Below are positions 25,719 to 35,167 of a stretch of 64,000 nucleotides of DNA, piece by piece. Every line of letters starts with the position of its first letter. Within the stretch, counting starts at the first letter, position 1. The position numbers and the translations under genes were made by a program. This stretch comes from Celeribacter marinus. Its GTDB lineage: Bacteria > Pseudomonadota > Alphaproteobacteria > Rhodobacterales > Rhodobacteraceae. The notes below the pieces were generated by a model, which saw nothing but the letters and a program-made list of their open reading frames with translations, was not told the origin of the DNA and ran no database searches. The stretch covers positions 2,556,932 through 2,620,931 of the forward strand of contig NZ_CP012023.1 of assembly GCF_001308265.1 (NCBI RefSeq). Reading direction: 5' to 3'.

Positions 25719-26369
25719 AAACTGTCCTTACTATAACAAGAGAACCCACCTGCGATGACGCAAACGGGTTATGATGGATCGGAAAATGCGTGGCGTGAGG
25801 CGGTGCGCGAGGGTGTTGAGGCGGCAGAGGCGGCACAGGTCAAAGAGTGCGTAAAAAACGGCGCCTGATCCGTGTTAACACCGCAATCCATAATAAACCC
25901 CTCAAAAGTAGCGCGCGATAAAACTATTGTGACCCAGCGTAACACCAAAGTATCTCTTCGATCAATGTAGAAAATTATCGGGCAAACCGAACGAAATGAG
26001 GGCAACAGGGTGCGAATTGACCGTGGAATCGCGGGGCCAAATCGCACCACCACAGCGCGCAACCTATTTCGCGATGTGGTGGTGCAGGGCACATGTTAAA
26101 TGCGTACCGCTCACTATTGCTAATAAAACAGTGATCGGAACAAAACTACCTTACAAAGTCTAAATATTAGACTTAAGACACCGCCACAACCCGCATGTTC
26201 GCAGTATTTTATATATCTTTTGGGTATGCGACCTATCTTTTGTATAGGTAGTCGCCATAGCCGTTACGCCGTATGTTAACACATATCTGAGATGCGATAT
26301 CTGGCAGGTCCACGTGTTATGTATTGCGCCTCCTGTGACTGTAATTATTTCAAACAAGGCACGCATAGT
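25719..26369. other. Intergenic region between divergent operons
   Basis: About 650 bases, AT-richer than its surroundings, between the secretion operon (minus) and a small HTH gene (plus). A palindrome GTCTAA-ATA-TTAGAC lies at 26158-26172. A minus-strand frame at 25769-26092 has no ribosome site or known motif and is not called. It probably holds the promoters of both units. Confidence 0.5.
26158..26172. promoter_or_regulatory. Palindrome GTCTAA-N3-TTAGAC, candidate operator
   Basis: A perfect 6-bp-arm palindrome lies in the AT-rich region between the secretion operon and the HTH gene. Its size fits a dimeric winged-helix regulator such as the adjacent gene product, but no binding evidence exists. 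Confidence 0.3.
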
Positions 26370-26663
26370 ATGAATACCTCACTCGCACGATTGGCTGATC
26401 TGAAACGCGTCCTGTTGGGAATGGAACGCGATCTCGGATTGCAATCGCTGGCCGAGCCAGAGCGGTTGATTTTATGCGCAGCAGCCTTGCAAGATGAGGG
26501 CGACATCGAACTGTCTGTTGCCGCTCTTCAGGAGCATCAATTGACCGTAGGGTTGCCGCGCAGCACGTTCTTTAAGGCCCTGAAAACGCTGATATCCACG
26601 GGGCACCTCACCAAAGTCGGCCCCTCGAAACGGTCCGGATACGCACTCAACACCCGCCTGTAA
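26370..26663 (+). CDS. Small winged-helix DNA-binding protein
   Basis: 97 residues. ATG 26370 begins MNTSLARLADLKRVLLGMER; the longer frame from 26292 has no supporting ribosome site. A winged-helix fold is suggested by EPERLILCAAALQDEGDIELSVAALQ, then GLPRSTFFKALKTLISTGHLTKVG, which reads as recognition helix and wing (MarR/HTH style). Not assignable to a named family. It lies divergently from the secretion operon and 8 bases before a membrane-protein gene. Confidence 0.7.
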   Translation: MNTSLARLADLKRVLLGMERDLGLQSLAEPERLILCAAALQDEGDIELSVAALQEHQLTVGLPRSTFFKALKTLISTGHLTKVGPSKRSGYALNTRL

Positions 26664-26671
26664 GACATCCG

Positions 26672-27253
26672 ATGCGCCCTCTCCAATCCCTCACCCTCGT
26701 CGAACACCTCATAGGGTTTGGCGTGGCTGCGGCTCTCTATGCATTGAGCTTTGAATTTGTCGTGCTCATCGCCCAGCCCATTCAGCAGCTGATGGACCAG
26801 ACAGGAGTGCTCTACGGTAGTTTGATCTTTTTGCCACATGGCGTGCGAATCCTGATCGTCTGGCTCTACGGATGGTGGGGCGCGCTCTATCTCCTACCGA
26901 TCGCCCTTTTGACATATGGTCCTGGCGACAGAGGAGTCGCACTGACATTAGAGTCTATTGCTCTCGCCATTGCAGGGGTTGGGGCAACCGTCCTTGGATT
27001 TGTCGTCGCGAAACAACTGGGCGTGCTGTCATATTCGCGGTCTTCAAATAGCGTATCGTGGAAAGGGCTGTTCTTTGTCGGCGCAATCGCCGCAGGGTTT
27101 AACGCATGCTTTCACTGGTTGCTTTTGCCCAACCCGATCTCGGGTGACATGAGCGTCATTTTCGCCGGAGATATCCTTGGCCTCACAGTCATGATGATTG
27201 GTCTGATGCTTACGTTTAAAACACTGCGCGCGGCGGGACAGTTGATCAAGTAG
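26672..27253 (+). CDS. Integral membrane protein of unknown function
   Basis: 193 residues with five or six hydrophobic helices (LIGFGVAAALYALSFEFVVL; LPHGVRILIVWLYGW; ALYLLPIALLTY; ALAIAGVGATVLGFVVAKQLG; LFFVGAIAAGFNACFHWLL; DILGLTVMMIGLMLTF). The LPHGVR segment followed by a WLYG helix recalls MASE1-type sensory membrane regions, but no output domain follows. It begins 8 bases after the winged-helix gene and is probably co-transcribed with it. Confidence 0.75.
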   Translation: MRPLQSLTLVEHLIGFGVAAALYALSFEFVVLIAQPIQQLMDQTGVLYGSLIFLPHGVRILIVWLYGWWGALYLLPIALLTYGPGDRGVALTLESIALAIAGVGATVLGFVVAKQLGVLSYSRSSNSVSWKGLFFVGAIAAGFNACFHWLLLPNPISGDMSVIFAGDILGLTVMMIGLMLTFKTLRAAGQLIK

Positions 27254-27349
27254 ACAGATCCGCCAGCCGTATTTGCATTCGCGCAACAGGCGCGCCCGTT
27301 AACCATTTTCAACTTGTAGTAGCGCTAAAAGCGGGCAACACTTCGTCAT

Positions 27350-27643
27350 ATGACGCATTATAATCCCTCACATACGCTCACACTGTCCGCCCATGCCCGT
27401 AACGCCGCGCTTTTCATGACGCTCTCGGCGCCTGCGATCAAGCGGCGGACGGCGCGCCAAACCGCATGCGGCAATAGCGACCTCACGCAAACCCTACCGC
27501 CGCGCGAACGCGATGTGATTTTGCGGATACTGGACAGTTGCAGCCACTACGGGGAACGACAGGATTTGAGTTTAGCGGAGTCTGTCGAGCGCATTGGAAT
27601 GATGATGACACAGGCCTATCTGAGCCGCGCCAACGACCAATAA
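27350..27643 (+). CDS. Conserved-looking small hypothetical protein
   Basis: 97 residues, soluble, with a basic N-terminal half and a helical C-terminal half (LPPRERDVILRILDSCSHYG and LSLAESVERIGMMMTQAYLSR). No recognised domain. No strong ribosome site is seen. It fits the gap before waaA without overlap, so I keep it with moderate confidence. Confidence 0.5.
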   Translation: MTHYNPSHTLTLSAHARNAALFMTLSAPAIKRRTARQTACGNSDLTQTLPPRERDVILRILDSCSHYGERQDLSLAESVERIGMMMTQAYLSRANDQ

Positions 27644-27744
27644 GTCGTACGCGGGCAAACTGCCCAACGCCGATTGCCTTGCCAAAACACCCCCTGCCCG
27701 CGTATTGCGAAGCGATCTCTTATTTCCTGCTCTTGAAAGATGCT

Positions 27745-29052
27745 TTGCTGGTATACCGCGCCCTCCTGACGCTTATGTCGCCACTCCTGATGGTGACGGC
27801 CCTCGTGCAACTTTTGCGAGGGCGGTTATCTCTGTCCGGCCTAACCATGCGGTTTGCGCGCGGTGTCGTATTTGACATCCCAAAAGACGCGCCGCGTCTG
27901 TGGCTGCATTCCGCATCGAATGGTGAGGTAACATCGGCGCGTAGCTTGATCGACGAGGCGCTCGCCCGCGATCCATCGCTCCACGTGATCGTCACCACCA
28001 ATAGTGAAACCGCGCGCGCGCTGGTCATCGCGTGGGATATGGCGCGTGTTCACCCATGCCTCGCACCCCTCGATTTTCGCGGCGTGGTCACACGGTTTTT
28101 GAATGCGGCCGCCCCCTGTGCGCTCATTGTGATTGAAAACGAAATGTGGCCAAACCGGTTCAATATCTGCGCCGCCCGTGCCATCCCTGTGATCGTCGCA
28201 GGGGCGCGCATGTCCGAGCGTTCGGCCAAACGTCATGCTCTTTTGTCATCGGTCTTGGGCGGGACACTGCGTACAACATTGAACGCAATCACGGCACTTG
28301 CGGCGTTAGACGCTGAATCCGAGCAACGGTTTTTGCAAATGGGCTTTCCCTCACATCGACTCTTGCCGCGCATGAATTTGAAAAGTGGTGTCTCGTTGGG
28401 GGCGGTTGACCCCGACACGCTGACCCGTTTCAAATCGGCGTTTGTTCGCGATGAAACGCTACTCGCGGCGTCCACCCATGAGGGCGAGGAAAAAATCGTC
28501 ATCGCCGCATTTAGCGATATCTTGACCAAACACCCAAAGGCCCGTCTCATCCTCGCCCCACGCCATCCGTCACGGCGCAATGAGGTGAGTGCCTTGCTCG
28601 ACAAAGCCGGATTGCAACACGCCAGCCGCGCGCGCGCAGATGCCCCAGATGCAACCCCAGTCTACCTTGCGGATACACTTGGTGAAATGGCACTTTGGTA
28701 TCAACTTGCGGGGAGTTGTTTTGTCGGCGGTTCATTGGTCGAGCGTGGCGGGCATACCCCATTTGAGCCTGAGCAGTTCAACAGCGCGATCATTCACGGC
28801 CCGCATGTCTCCAACCATAGTCTTGCCTATCGCGCCCTGAATGCAGCACATGGTGCGGTTCGCGTGCACGATGCCCAATCTCTCGCCGCCGCATGGGACA
28901 GTATGCTGGCCCATCCACAGCAAATGCACGATCTGGCACAGACCGCCCACCACGCCCTTGATCCATTGCGCATGTCAGGCGCAGGCTATGACGCCTTTTG
29001 GACCGCCCTCGCAAAGGCGACAGATCGCACCGGATTTGCGCGCAAAATGTAG
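27745..29052 (+). CDS. waaA: 3-deoxy-D-manno-octulosonic acid transferase (KDO transferase)
   Basis: About 435 residues. A short N-terminal membrane anchor (YRALLTLMSPLLMVTALVQLL) precedes the N-terminal GT-B domain with WLHSASNGEVTSARSLID (usual form HGASVGE) and VTTNSETARALV. Then come VIENEMWPNRFNICA (ESELWPN in relatives), the C-terminal domain with LLAASTHEGEEKIV, APRHPSRRNEV, GSCFVGGSLVERGGHTPFEP and a terminal helix. It transfers KDO to lipid A precursor at the inner face of the inner membrane. The start is uncertain: TTG 27745, TTG 27733 or ATG 27775 are all in frame and none has a strong ribosome site. Confidence 0.9.
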   Translation: MLVYRALLTLMSPLLMVTALVQLLRGRLSLSGLTMRFARGVVFDIPKDAPRLWLHSASNGEVTSARSLIDEALARDPSLHVIVTTNSETARALVIAWDMARVHPCLAPLDFRGVVTRFLNAAAPCALIVIENEMWPNRFNICAARAIPVIVAGARMSERSAKRHALLSSVLGGTLRTTLNAITALAALDAESEQRFLQMGFPSHRLLPRMNLKSGVSLGAVDPDTLTRFKSAFVRDETLLAASTHEGEEKIVIAAFSDILTKHPKARLILAPRHPSRRNEVSALLDKAGLQHASRARADAPDATPVYLADTLGEMALWYQLAGSCFVGGSLVERGGHTPFEPEQFNSAIIHGPHVSNHSLAYRALNAAHGAVRVHDAQSLAAAWDSMLAHPQQMHDLAQTAHHALDPLRMSGAGYDAFWTALAKATDRTGFARKM

Positions 29053-29135
29053 CAGGGCCGCGCGTTAACCTGCAAAAAGGCTTTCGTCTGTACAAAAGAT
29101 GCGGTTAACTCCGTGAAAAGCAGTCAGAGCAGCCA

Positions 29136-29621
29136 ATGGCCCATATGTCGCCAATCAAAACCAAACAACGCCGCCTCAAACTGGGCAACACCCCTAAAAC
29201 GGGTGTGCGCACACAGTTTGGCGCGCTGTGCTGGCGGATGAATAACGATACATTAGAAGTGCTGTTGATCAAGTCCCGCAAACGCAAACGGTGGATCATC
29301 CCCAAAGGATGGCCGATGCACAAAGCCACGCCTGCAGAGGCCGCCGCAACAGAAGCATGGGAAGAGGCCGGCGTGAAGGGCATCCCATCCGAAGTGTGTT
29401 TGGGAATTTATTCCTATAAAAAGCTACGCTCGCCGACCGCGCCCCCCCTGCCGTGCATTGTGGCCGTCTTTCCATTTGAAGTGACCGAGATCCACGATGC
29501 CTTTCCCGAAAAGGGTCAGCGTAAACGCAAATGGATGTCCCCCGCCAAAGCGGCGTCGCGCGTTCCATTCCCTGAACTTGCCCAAATTATCCGTCACTTT
29601 GATCCGCGCACATTCAATTGA
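29136..29621 (+). CDS. NUDIX hydrolase, diphosphoinositol-polyphosphate type
   Basis: 161 residues. The NUDIX box runs GWPMHKATPAEAAATEAWEEAGV, reading as G-x5-E-x7-x-E-x-x-E-E-x-G with Trp in place of the usual residue before EE. The N-terminal FGALCWRMNNDTLEVLLIKSR and WIIPKGW match the family of small NUDIX proteins that hydrolyse diphosphoinositol polyphosphates or dinucleoside polyphosphates. The substrate is not determined by sequence. GTG/ATG choice: ATG 29136, with ATG 29145 as an alternative. Convergent with nothing; followed by the DUF1178 gene. Confidence 0.9.
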   Translation: MAHMSPIKTKQRRLKLGNTPKTGVRTQFGALCWRMNNDTLEVLLIKSRKRKRWIIPKGWPMHKATPAEAAATEAWEEAGVKGIPSEVCLGIYSYKKLRSPTAPPLPCIVAVFPFEVTEIHDAFPEKGQRKRKWMSPAKAASRVPFPELAQIIRHFDPRTFN

Positions 29622-29732
29622 CACCACTCGATTGTGCCTTTGCATGCGCACATCACGCCCTATATAAAGCTGGGCGGGCGACTTGCGCGCGCCAAACCGT
29701 ACACGCCCGCACATGAGGCATCAGACGCTCAC

Positions 29733-30248
29733 ATGATCCGCTACACACTCAAATGCGCGAACACCCATAGCTTTGACAGTTGGTTCAAATCCGCTGACGG
29801 GTTCGATGTTTTGACGGCTGCGGGTCAGGTGAGTTGCCCGATGTGCGGATCGTCCGAGATCAGTAAGGCGCTTATGGCGCCCCCAGTATCCAAAGCACGA
29901 CCAACGGGCAGTGAGCACACCGAACAGATCAGCGCCCCGTCCACGCCCGACCCGCAAAGTGTCGCGACCGATGTGGTGCCAAACACGACTGCGGATCAAC
30001 GCCCGAGCCCCTTAAGTGCGCCGAGCACGGACACCGAGCGGGCAATTGCGGCCATGCGCGATCATGTTGAGCGCAATTCGGATTACGTGGGCCTCGAGTT
30101 TTCCAAACAAGCGCGCGCTATGCACGATGGTGATGTCCCGACACGCGCCATTTACGGCGAGGCAAAGTTGGAAGATGCCAAGGCCCTTTTGGAGGATGGC
30201 ATTGCCGTCATCCCGTTGCCATTCACGCCCAAACGCAGCACCAATTAG
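29733..30248 (+). CDS. DUF1178-family zinc-ribbon protein
   Basis: 171 residues. The N-terminus MIRYTLKCANTHSFDSWFKS and VSCPMCGSSEISKALMAPPVS is the DUF1178 signature: a lone upstream Cys in LKC and a CPMC pair that could hold a metal. A Ser/Thr/Pro-rich linker follows, then helix AMRDHVERNSDYVGLEFSKQA, and the family end ARAIYGEAKLEDAKALLEDGI. Function unknown; common in alphaproteobacteria. ATG 29733 is preferred over the longer frame from 29634 because the family starts with MI(R/K)Y. Confidence 0.88.
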   Translation: MIRYTLKCANTHSFDSWFKSADGFDVLTAAGQVSCPMCGSSEISKALMAPPVSKARPTGSEHTEQISAPSTPDPQSVATDVVPNTTADQRPSPLSAPSTDTERAIAAMRDHVERNSDYVGLEFSKQARAMHDGDVPTRAIYGEAKLEDAKALLEDGIAVIPLPFTPKRSTN

Positions 30249-30370
30249 CCCGAGTTCCAAACGCTATGTGTCATGTAAAAAATGTGGGGAAATCACCTCA
30301 TGGCCTTGCCCTTTGCCGCCTGCGCTTTTAAAGAACCACAGATCATTTTGACGGGGGAGATGAGGCGCAG

Positions 30371-31606
30371 ATGCCAGTTCTCGTGATGAAATTCGGCGGC
30401 ACGTCTGTCGCCACACTCGATAAAATCAAGCGCGCTGCAAAGCGCGTTGGTCGCGAAGTGGCCAATGGCTACGACGTCATCGTCGTGGTCTCTGCCATGT
30501 CGGGCGAAACCAATAAGCTTGTCGGTTACGTCAACGAGACCTCCCCAATGTATGATGCGCGTGAATATGACGCCATTGTCTCATCGGGCGAGAACGTGAC
30601 GGCGGGCCTCATGGCCTTGACGCTTCAAGAAATGGACGTGCCGGCGCGCTCGTGGCAAGGGTGGCAAGTGCCGCTCAAAACCACCTCCGCGCATGGCGCC
30701 GCACGGATCGAAGAGATCCCAACCGATAACATCACCGCCAAATTTGGCGAGGGTATGAAAGTGGCCGTGGTCGCCGGTTTCCAAGGGATCTCCCCTGAGG
30801 GGCGCATCACCACGCTTGGCCGTGGCGGATCAGACACAACGGCTGTGGCTTTTGCCGCAGCTTTCGACGCGGAACGCTGTGACATTTATACGGATGTGGA
30901 CGGCGTTTACACCACCGACCCGCGCATCGAGAGCAAAGCGCGCAAGATGGACAAGATCGCGTTCGAAGAGATGCTAGAACTCGCGTCTTTGGGCGCGAAA
31001 GTGCTTCAAACCCGCTCCGTCGAACTTGCCATGCGCTACGGCGTCAAGTTGCGCGTCCTATCGTCGTTCGAGGAATATGACCCCAATGCTGGTACATTGA
31101 TTTGTGCCGAGGAGGAAATCATGGAAAATAAACCTGTCTCCGGTATCGCCGCGTCCCGTGAAGAAGCGAAAATGACCCTCGTGTCGGTGGCTGACCGCCC
31201 CGGCATCGCCGCCGCCATCTTTGGCCCCTTGGCCGATGCGGGCATCAACGTCGATATGATCGTTCAAAACATCTCCGACAATGGCGAGACGGATATGACA
31301 TTCTCCTGTCCAACCGATCAGGTCGCACGGGCGAAATCGGCACTTGATGCGGCAAAGGAAAACGGCGCCGTACAATTCGCTGAATTGTTGTGCGATCCGG
31401 ATGTGGCAAAGATATCCCTCGTGGGCATCGGCATGCGGTCGCAGTCAGGTGTCGCGGCAAAGATGTTTGACGTGCTGTCCAAAGAGGGCATCAACCTCAA
31501 GGTTATCGCCACCTCGGAGATCAAAATTTCCGTTCTGGTGGATCGCAAATACACCGAGCTGGCCGTGCAATCGCTGCACGATGCCTTCGAGCTCGATAAG
31601 GTTTAA
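30371..31606 (+). CDS. lysC: Aspartate kinase
   Basis: 411 residues. The N-terminal kinase domain starts LVMKFGGTSVATLDKI, with SGENVTAGLMA, GRGGSDTTAVA and the aspartate-binding DVDGVYTTDPRI. The C-terminal part has two ACT domains (VADRPGIAAAIFGPLADAGIN; LVGIGMRSQSGVAAKMFDVL). It phosphorylates aspartate at the entry to lysine, threonine and methionine synthesis and should be feedback inhibited through the ACT domains. GGGGGAGATGAGG precedes the ATG. Aspartate kinase next to ptsP is a common alphaproteobacterial order. No riboswitch is visible upstream. Confidence 0.97.
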   Translation: MPVLVMKFGGTSVATLDKIKRAAKRVGREVANGYDVIVVVSAMSGETNKLVGYVNETSPMYDAREYDAIVSSGENVTAGLMALTLQEMDVPARSWQGWQVPLKTTSAHGAARIEEIPTDNITAKFGEGMKVAVVAGFQGISPEGRITTLGRGGSDTTAVAFAAAFDAERCDIYTDVDGVYTTDPRIESKARKMDKIAFEEMLELASLGAKVLQTRSVELAMRYGVKLRVLSSFEEYDPNAGTLICAEEEIMENKPVSGIAASREEAKMTLVSVADRPGIAAAIFGPLADAGINVDMIVQNISDNGETDMTFSCPTDQVARAKSALDAAKENGAVQFAELLCDPDVAKISLVGIGMRSQSGVAAKMFDVLSKEGINLKVIATSEIKISVLVDRKYTELAVQSLHDAFELDKV

Positions 31607-31631
31607 CACCGGTTCGGGTAAAACGGTTCAG

Positions 31632-31664
31632 GGCCTCCGATTTAAGTCGGGGGCCTTTCTTTTT
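31632..31664 (+). terminator. Rho-independent terminator after lysC
   Basis: Stem GGCCTCCGA / TCGGGGGCC (31632-31640 with 31647-31655, one G-T pair), 6-base loop, followed by TTTCTTTTT. The next small gene begins 16 bases later. Confidence 0.85.
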
Positions 31665-31679
31665 GGAAGGCTCCCACAG

Positions 31680-31898
31680 ATGCGCCAAAGCTTACGCGAC
31701 AAGATCATCCAAGTGTGTGACGCAAAGATTGCCGCCAAGGGCGAAGGTGTTAGCGTATCTTTCTACGCGTTTTTTGCCAATAGGAACGACGATCCCGTGC
31801 TGCTCATGGACGCGGCGACATGGTGGATCGAAACGCACGGCCTCGACCATTTCGTTAAAGCCGTGACCATTCGCCAAATGGTGCGTGACGGCAAATAA
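31680..31898 (+). CDS. Small conserved protein, possibly DUF6500
   Basis: 72 residues: helix MRQSLRDKIIQVCDAKIAAKG, then GVSVSFYAFFANRNDDP, LLMDAATWWIETHGLDHF and AVTIRQMVRDGK. I think this is the small family known as DUF6500 in Rhodobacterales, but from memory only. No signal peptide or TM helix. GGAAGG lies 9-15 bases before the ATG. Sits between the lysC terminator and ptsP. Confidence 0.7.
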   Translation: MRQSLRDKIIQVCDAKIAAKGEGVSVSFYAFFANRNDDPVLLMDAATWWIETHGLDHFVKAVTIRQMVRDGK

Positions 31899-32089
31899 TA
31901 CCCTTCGCACCCGCAGCATTTCCTCGCACCTGCAGCGGCAACTGTCAGAAAAATATGCAATTTCATGCTCACAGGACGGCTGCACACCCTTTGGGGTTGA
32001 TTTGCACTGGCCCCTGCCCTCAATTGTGCTCTAAACGAACCGACCCACTCTAAAAAGTGGAGATACATAATCAGGGACGACAGGGACAT

Positions 32090-34339
32090 ATGCCAGACAG
32101 CAGCGAAAGTGATAGCCGAAAGCTACTCGGTCGCCTGCGCGATACGCTGGCCGAAGACACGGGCAGCCAAGAGCGTCTGGACCATATCACCCATCTGATC
32201 GCAGATAGTATGCGCACCGAAGTGTGTTCGATCTATCTGTTTCGCGATGATGACACCTTGGAGCTGTGCGCCACCGAGGGCCTCAAGGCCGAAGCGGTCC
32301 ACCAGACGCGGATGCGTATCGGTGAGGGGCTTGTCGGGCGTGTCGCGCGCTCCAAGCAAACCATAAACACCGCCGATGCGCCGTCAGAGCGCGGATTTCG
32401 CTACATGCCTGAAACCGGCGAAGAAATTTATTCCTCGTTCCTTGGCCTGCCGATCCAACGCCTTGGCGACACACTTGGTGTGTTGGTCGTTCAGTCCAAA
32501 CAAGCGCGCCAATTTTCCGATGATGAGATCTACGCCCTCGAAGTGGTCGCAATGGTTCTGGCCGAAATGACCGAGTTGGGCGCATTCGTCGGCGAAGATT
32601 CCGCGTTTGGTGTGCACACCCATCCCGTGCTGTTTCGCGGCGCGACAGGCCAAGAGGGCGTGGCGGAGGGCAATGTCTATCTGCACGAGCCACGCGTTGT
32701 TGTCACAAACCCTGTGGCTGACGACCCTGACAAAGAGACGATACGTCTCAACGAGGCGGTCGACACATTGAGGCTGTCCGTTGATGACATGCTGTCTCAT
32801 TTGGAACCTAACGAAAAAGATCAACGCGAGGTCTTGGAAACCTACCGTATGTTCGCCAATTCACGCGGATGGATGCGGCGGATGGAGACCGACATTGCGC
32901 GCGGTTTGTCCGCCGAAGCCGCCGTGGAAAAGGAACAATCGGTTGCCCGCACCCGCCTGTCCGCCTCGTCCGATCCCTACATGCGCGAACGGCTTCACGA
33001 TCTTGACGACCTGTCCAACCGCTTGCTGCGCATCCTCACGGGTCAGGGCCACGAGACAGGCGCAGAAATGCCCGCGAATGCTATCTTGATTGCGCGCAAC
33101 ATCGGACCCGGTGAGTTGCTGGACTACGGAAAAAACCTCAAGGGCATCATCTTGGAGCAAGGCTCCGTAGGCAGCCACGCCGCGGTTGTGGCGCGCGCAT
33201 GGGCGATCCCGCTTGTGATCCATGCCGACCGGATCACCACCGAGGCGCTCAATGGCGACCACGTCCTGATCGACGGCGACCAAGGTGTGGTTCACTTGCG
33301 GCCCGAAGAGAATGTTGCCCGCGCCTTTCGTGAGAAAATCGCAATGCAGGCACAGGCGGTTGAACGCTATGTCGGGCTTGTGGACCTTCCGGCCGATACG
33401 ACCTGTGGCAAGCGGATTAACCTACATATGAATGCCGGCCTCATGGCGGATCTGCCGTCTTTGGCCTCCTCTGGCGCTGAGGGGGTTGGCCTGTTTCGGA
33501 CCGAGCTGCAATTCTTGATCCGTAACAAGGTTCCACGCCGTGGTGAGCTTGCGTCTTTGTATGGCCGTGTCATGGACGCCGCGCGCGGCAAACGCGTGGC
33601 CTTTCGCACCCTTGATATCGGGTCCGACAAAGTGCTGCCGTATATGAAGCCACAAGACGAGCCGAACCCCGCAATGGGGTGGCGCGCGATCCGTGTCGGC
33701 CTAGACAAGCGCGGCGTGATGCGGATGCAGCTACAAGCGCTCATTCGCGCCTGTGCCGGCCGCCCGCTTACAATCATGTTCCCGTTTGTGGCTCAATTCG
33801 AAGAGTTCCGCGCTGCAAAAGCCATGCTAGAGGCCGAGTTGGTCAGCGAGAAACGTCTTGGGCGGGTTCTCCCGACCGAGGTAGAAGTGGGCGCAATGCT
33901 GGAAACGCCATCGCTTGCCTTTGCTCCAGATCAGTTCTTTGAAGAAACCGATTTCATCTCTATCGGCGGCAATGACCTTAAACAGTTTTTCTTTGCGGCC
34001 GACCGAGAAAACGAACGTGTGCGCCGCCGCTATGACACGCTCAATGTGTCGTTCTTGACCTTCATCCGTCAGATCGTCGACCGCTGTAATGCCCATGGCA
34101 CGCCCGTCTCGTTTTGCGGTGAGGACGCAGGGCGCCCTGTCGAGGCGGTGGCATTGGCCGCGATGGGTGTGCGCACCTTGTCAATGCGCCCCGCCTCTAT
34201 CGGTCCGGTAAAATCGGTTTTACGCAAAGTTGACCTTGATCGGGTGACGGCCCTTGTGGATGAGGCGGCAGCGCGCGGCGATCAATCGGTACGGTCCGCA
34301 ATCGTGGCCTACCTCGCCGAAAACGGCATCGCGGTTTAG
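32090..34339 (+). CDS. ptsP: PEP-protein phosphotransferase of the nitrogen PTS (EI-Ntr)
   Basis: 749 residues. An N-terminal GAF domain (about 15-165: LDHITHLIADSMRTEVCSIYLF) is followed by the EI fold. The phosphohistidine segment is LEQGSVGSHAAVVARAWAIP (His363), and the PEP-binding barrel has GVGLFRTELQFLIR, FRTLDIGSDK, MLETPSLAF and SIGGNDLKQF. Catalytic Cys is in SFCGEDAGRP. It passes phosphate from PEP to NPr and EIIA-Ntr, linking carbon/nitrogen state to regulation. The GAF domain usually senses glutamine or alpha-ketoglutarate. ATG 32090 with CAGGGA upstream is chosen. Confidence 0.96.
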   Translation: MPDSSESDSRKLLGRLRDTLAEDTGSQERLDHITHLIADSMRTEVCSIYLFRDDDTLELCATEGLKAEAVHQTRMRIGEGLVGRVARSKQTINTADAPSERGFRYMPETGEEIYSSFLGLPIQRLGDTLGVLVVQSKQARQFSDDEIYALEVVAMVLAEMTELGAFVGEDSAFGVHTHPVLFRGATGQEGVAEGNVYLHEPRVVVTNPVADDPDKETIRLNEAVDTLRLSVDDMLSHLEPNEKDQREVLETYRMFANSRGWMRRMETDIARGLSAEAAVEKEQSVARTRLSASSDPYMRERLHDLDDLSNRLLRILTGQGHETGAEMPANAILIARNIGPGELLDYGKNLKGIILEQGSVGSHAAVVARAWAIPLVIHADRITTEALNGDHVLIDGDQGVVHLRPEENVARAFREKIAMQAQAVERYVGLVDLPADTTCGKRINLHMNAGLMADLPSLASSGAEGVGLFRTELQFLIRNKVPRRGELASLYGRVMDAARGKRVAFRTLDIGSDKVLPYMKPQDEPNPAMGWRAIRVGLDKRGVMRMQLQALIRACAGRPLTIMFPFVAQFEEFRAAKAMLEAELVSEKRLGRVLPTEVEVGAMLETPSLAFAPDQFFEETDFISIGGNDLKQFFFAADRENERVRRRYDTLNVSFLTFIRQIVDRCNAHGTPVSFCGEDAGRPVEAVALAAMGVRTLSMRPASIGPVKSVLRKVDLDRVTALVDEAAARGDQSVRSAIVAYLAENGIAV

Positions 34340-34345
34340 GCGGCC

Positions 34346-35122
34346 CTACAAAGACTTATAGGCGACATCCAACCGTGCCTTGAGCGCCTCGAACGGCTCG
34401 GCGGAATCCTCCGCCATACGCATCATACCAAACGTCACATGCGCCATATCCTGATAATACGCGGTATAGGCATAGTTGGTCGCAGCTCCGGCAACCGCGC
34501 CCAACACAGGCACAGTTTGCGTGGCCAGCTTTTGCCCCAAAACGATAGAAAAGCGCGGTGCGACTTTTGCAATGATCCCGCTTAGGGTTGCGCCCGTCAA
34601 CGTGGTGCGTGCCGCTAAAAATCCTAGATCTGCCCCGTCATCATCCGCCAACGGCCCTGCGGCGGCGAACACCTGAATACAGGCCTTGCGCACATCATCG
34701 CGGGTTGGGTCAAACCCGTATTCCTCTGCAACCCCCTGAATTGCATGCAACAAGACGGTTGTGGTGACCGGCAGTTCGGCAAGGGCCGTAGGCAAGCCGC
34801 CCGCGCCACCAACCGCCCCCAGACCTGATGACACCGCACGGCTCAACCATCCGCCTGCCGTGTAGCCATTGGCACGCGTGCGCGCCGCGCCGTCAAATGC
34901 CAATTCCAAGGCCGACAATGTTGCGGCCTCCAATCCACCGCGCACCGGTTTGGGCAATTTACCGAATAGCCCGTCTGCGGTCCCGCCCACGAGATTCAAA
35001 AGCTGCATACCGGGGTTATTGGCGCGTTTGAGTTTGCGCGCGAGATCGGCAATCGCCGCATCGGTTGGCGCTTGTAAGACAGCATCGGGGCCATGAGTGA
35101 GCGCGGGTGGTTTGTGTTTCAT
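34346..35122 (-). CDS. EcsC-family protein
   Basis: 258 residues. The core GYTAGGWLSRAVSSGLGAVGGAGGLPTALAELPVTTTVLLHAIQGVAEEYGFDP is the EcsC family pattern, rich in Gly/Ala helices, and a second helix pair follows (IAKVAPRFSIVLGQKLATQTVPVLGAVAGA). The family is named for the Bacillus Ecs transporter region; its role is unknown. Convergent with ptsP, 6 bases from its stop. Confidence 0.85.
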   Translation of the reverse strand: MKHKPPALTHGPDAVLQAPTDAAIADLARKLKRANNPGMQLLNLVGGTADGLFGKLPKPVRGGLEAATLSALELAFDGAARTRANGYTAGGWLSRAVSSGLGAVGGAGGLPTALAELPVTTTVLLHAIQGVAEEYGFDPTRDDVRKACIQVFAAAGPLADDDGADLGFLAARTTLTGATLSGIIAKVAPRFSIVLGQKLATQTVPVLGAVAGAATNYAYTAYYQDMAHVTFGMMRMAEDSAEPFEALKARLDVAYKSL

Positions 35123-35167
35123 ATCGGATATGTGGGGGTGCGCGCCACGTTTGCCAAGTCAGACAGG

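Noticed and set aside
24756..25736. 326-residue plus-strand frame opposite the large lipoprotein
   Set aside because: Cys/Arg-rich antisense frame across the acidic lipoprotein gene; no recognisable family.
25769..26092. 107-residue minus-strand frame upstream of the lipoprotein gene
   Set aside because: No ribosome site, composition unlike coding sequence, and it covers the likely promoter.
30249..30370. Lysine riboswitch before lysC
   Set aside because: Leader is only about 120 bases and shows none of the conserved L-box helices or a terminator stem.
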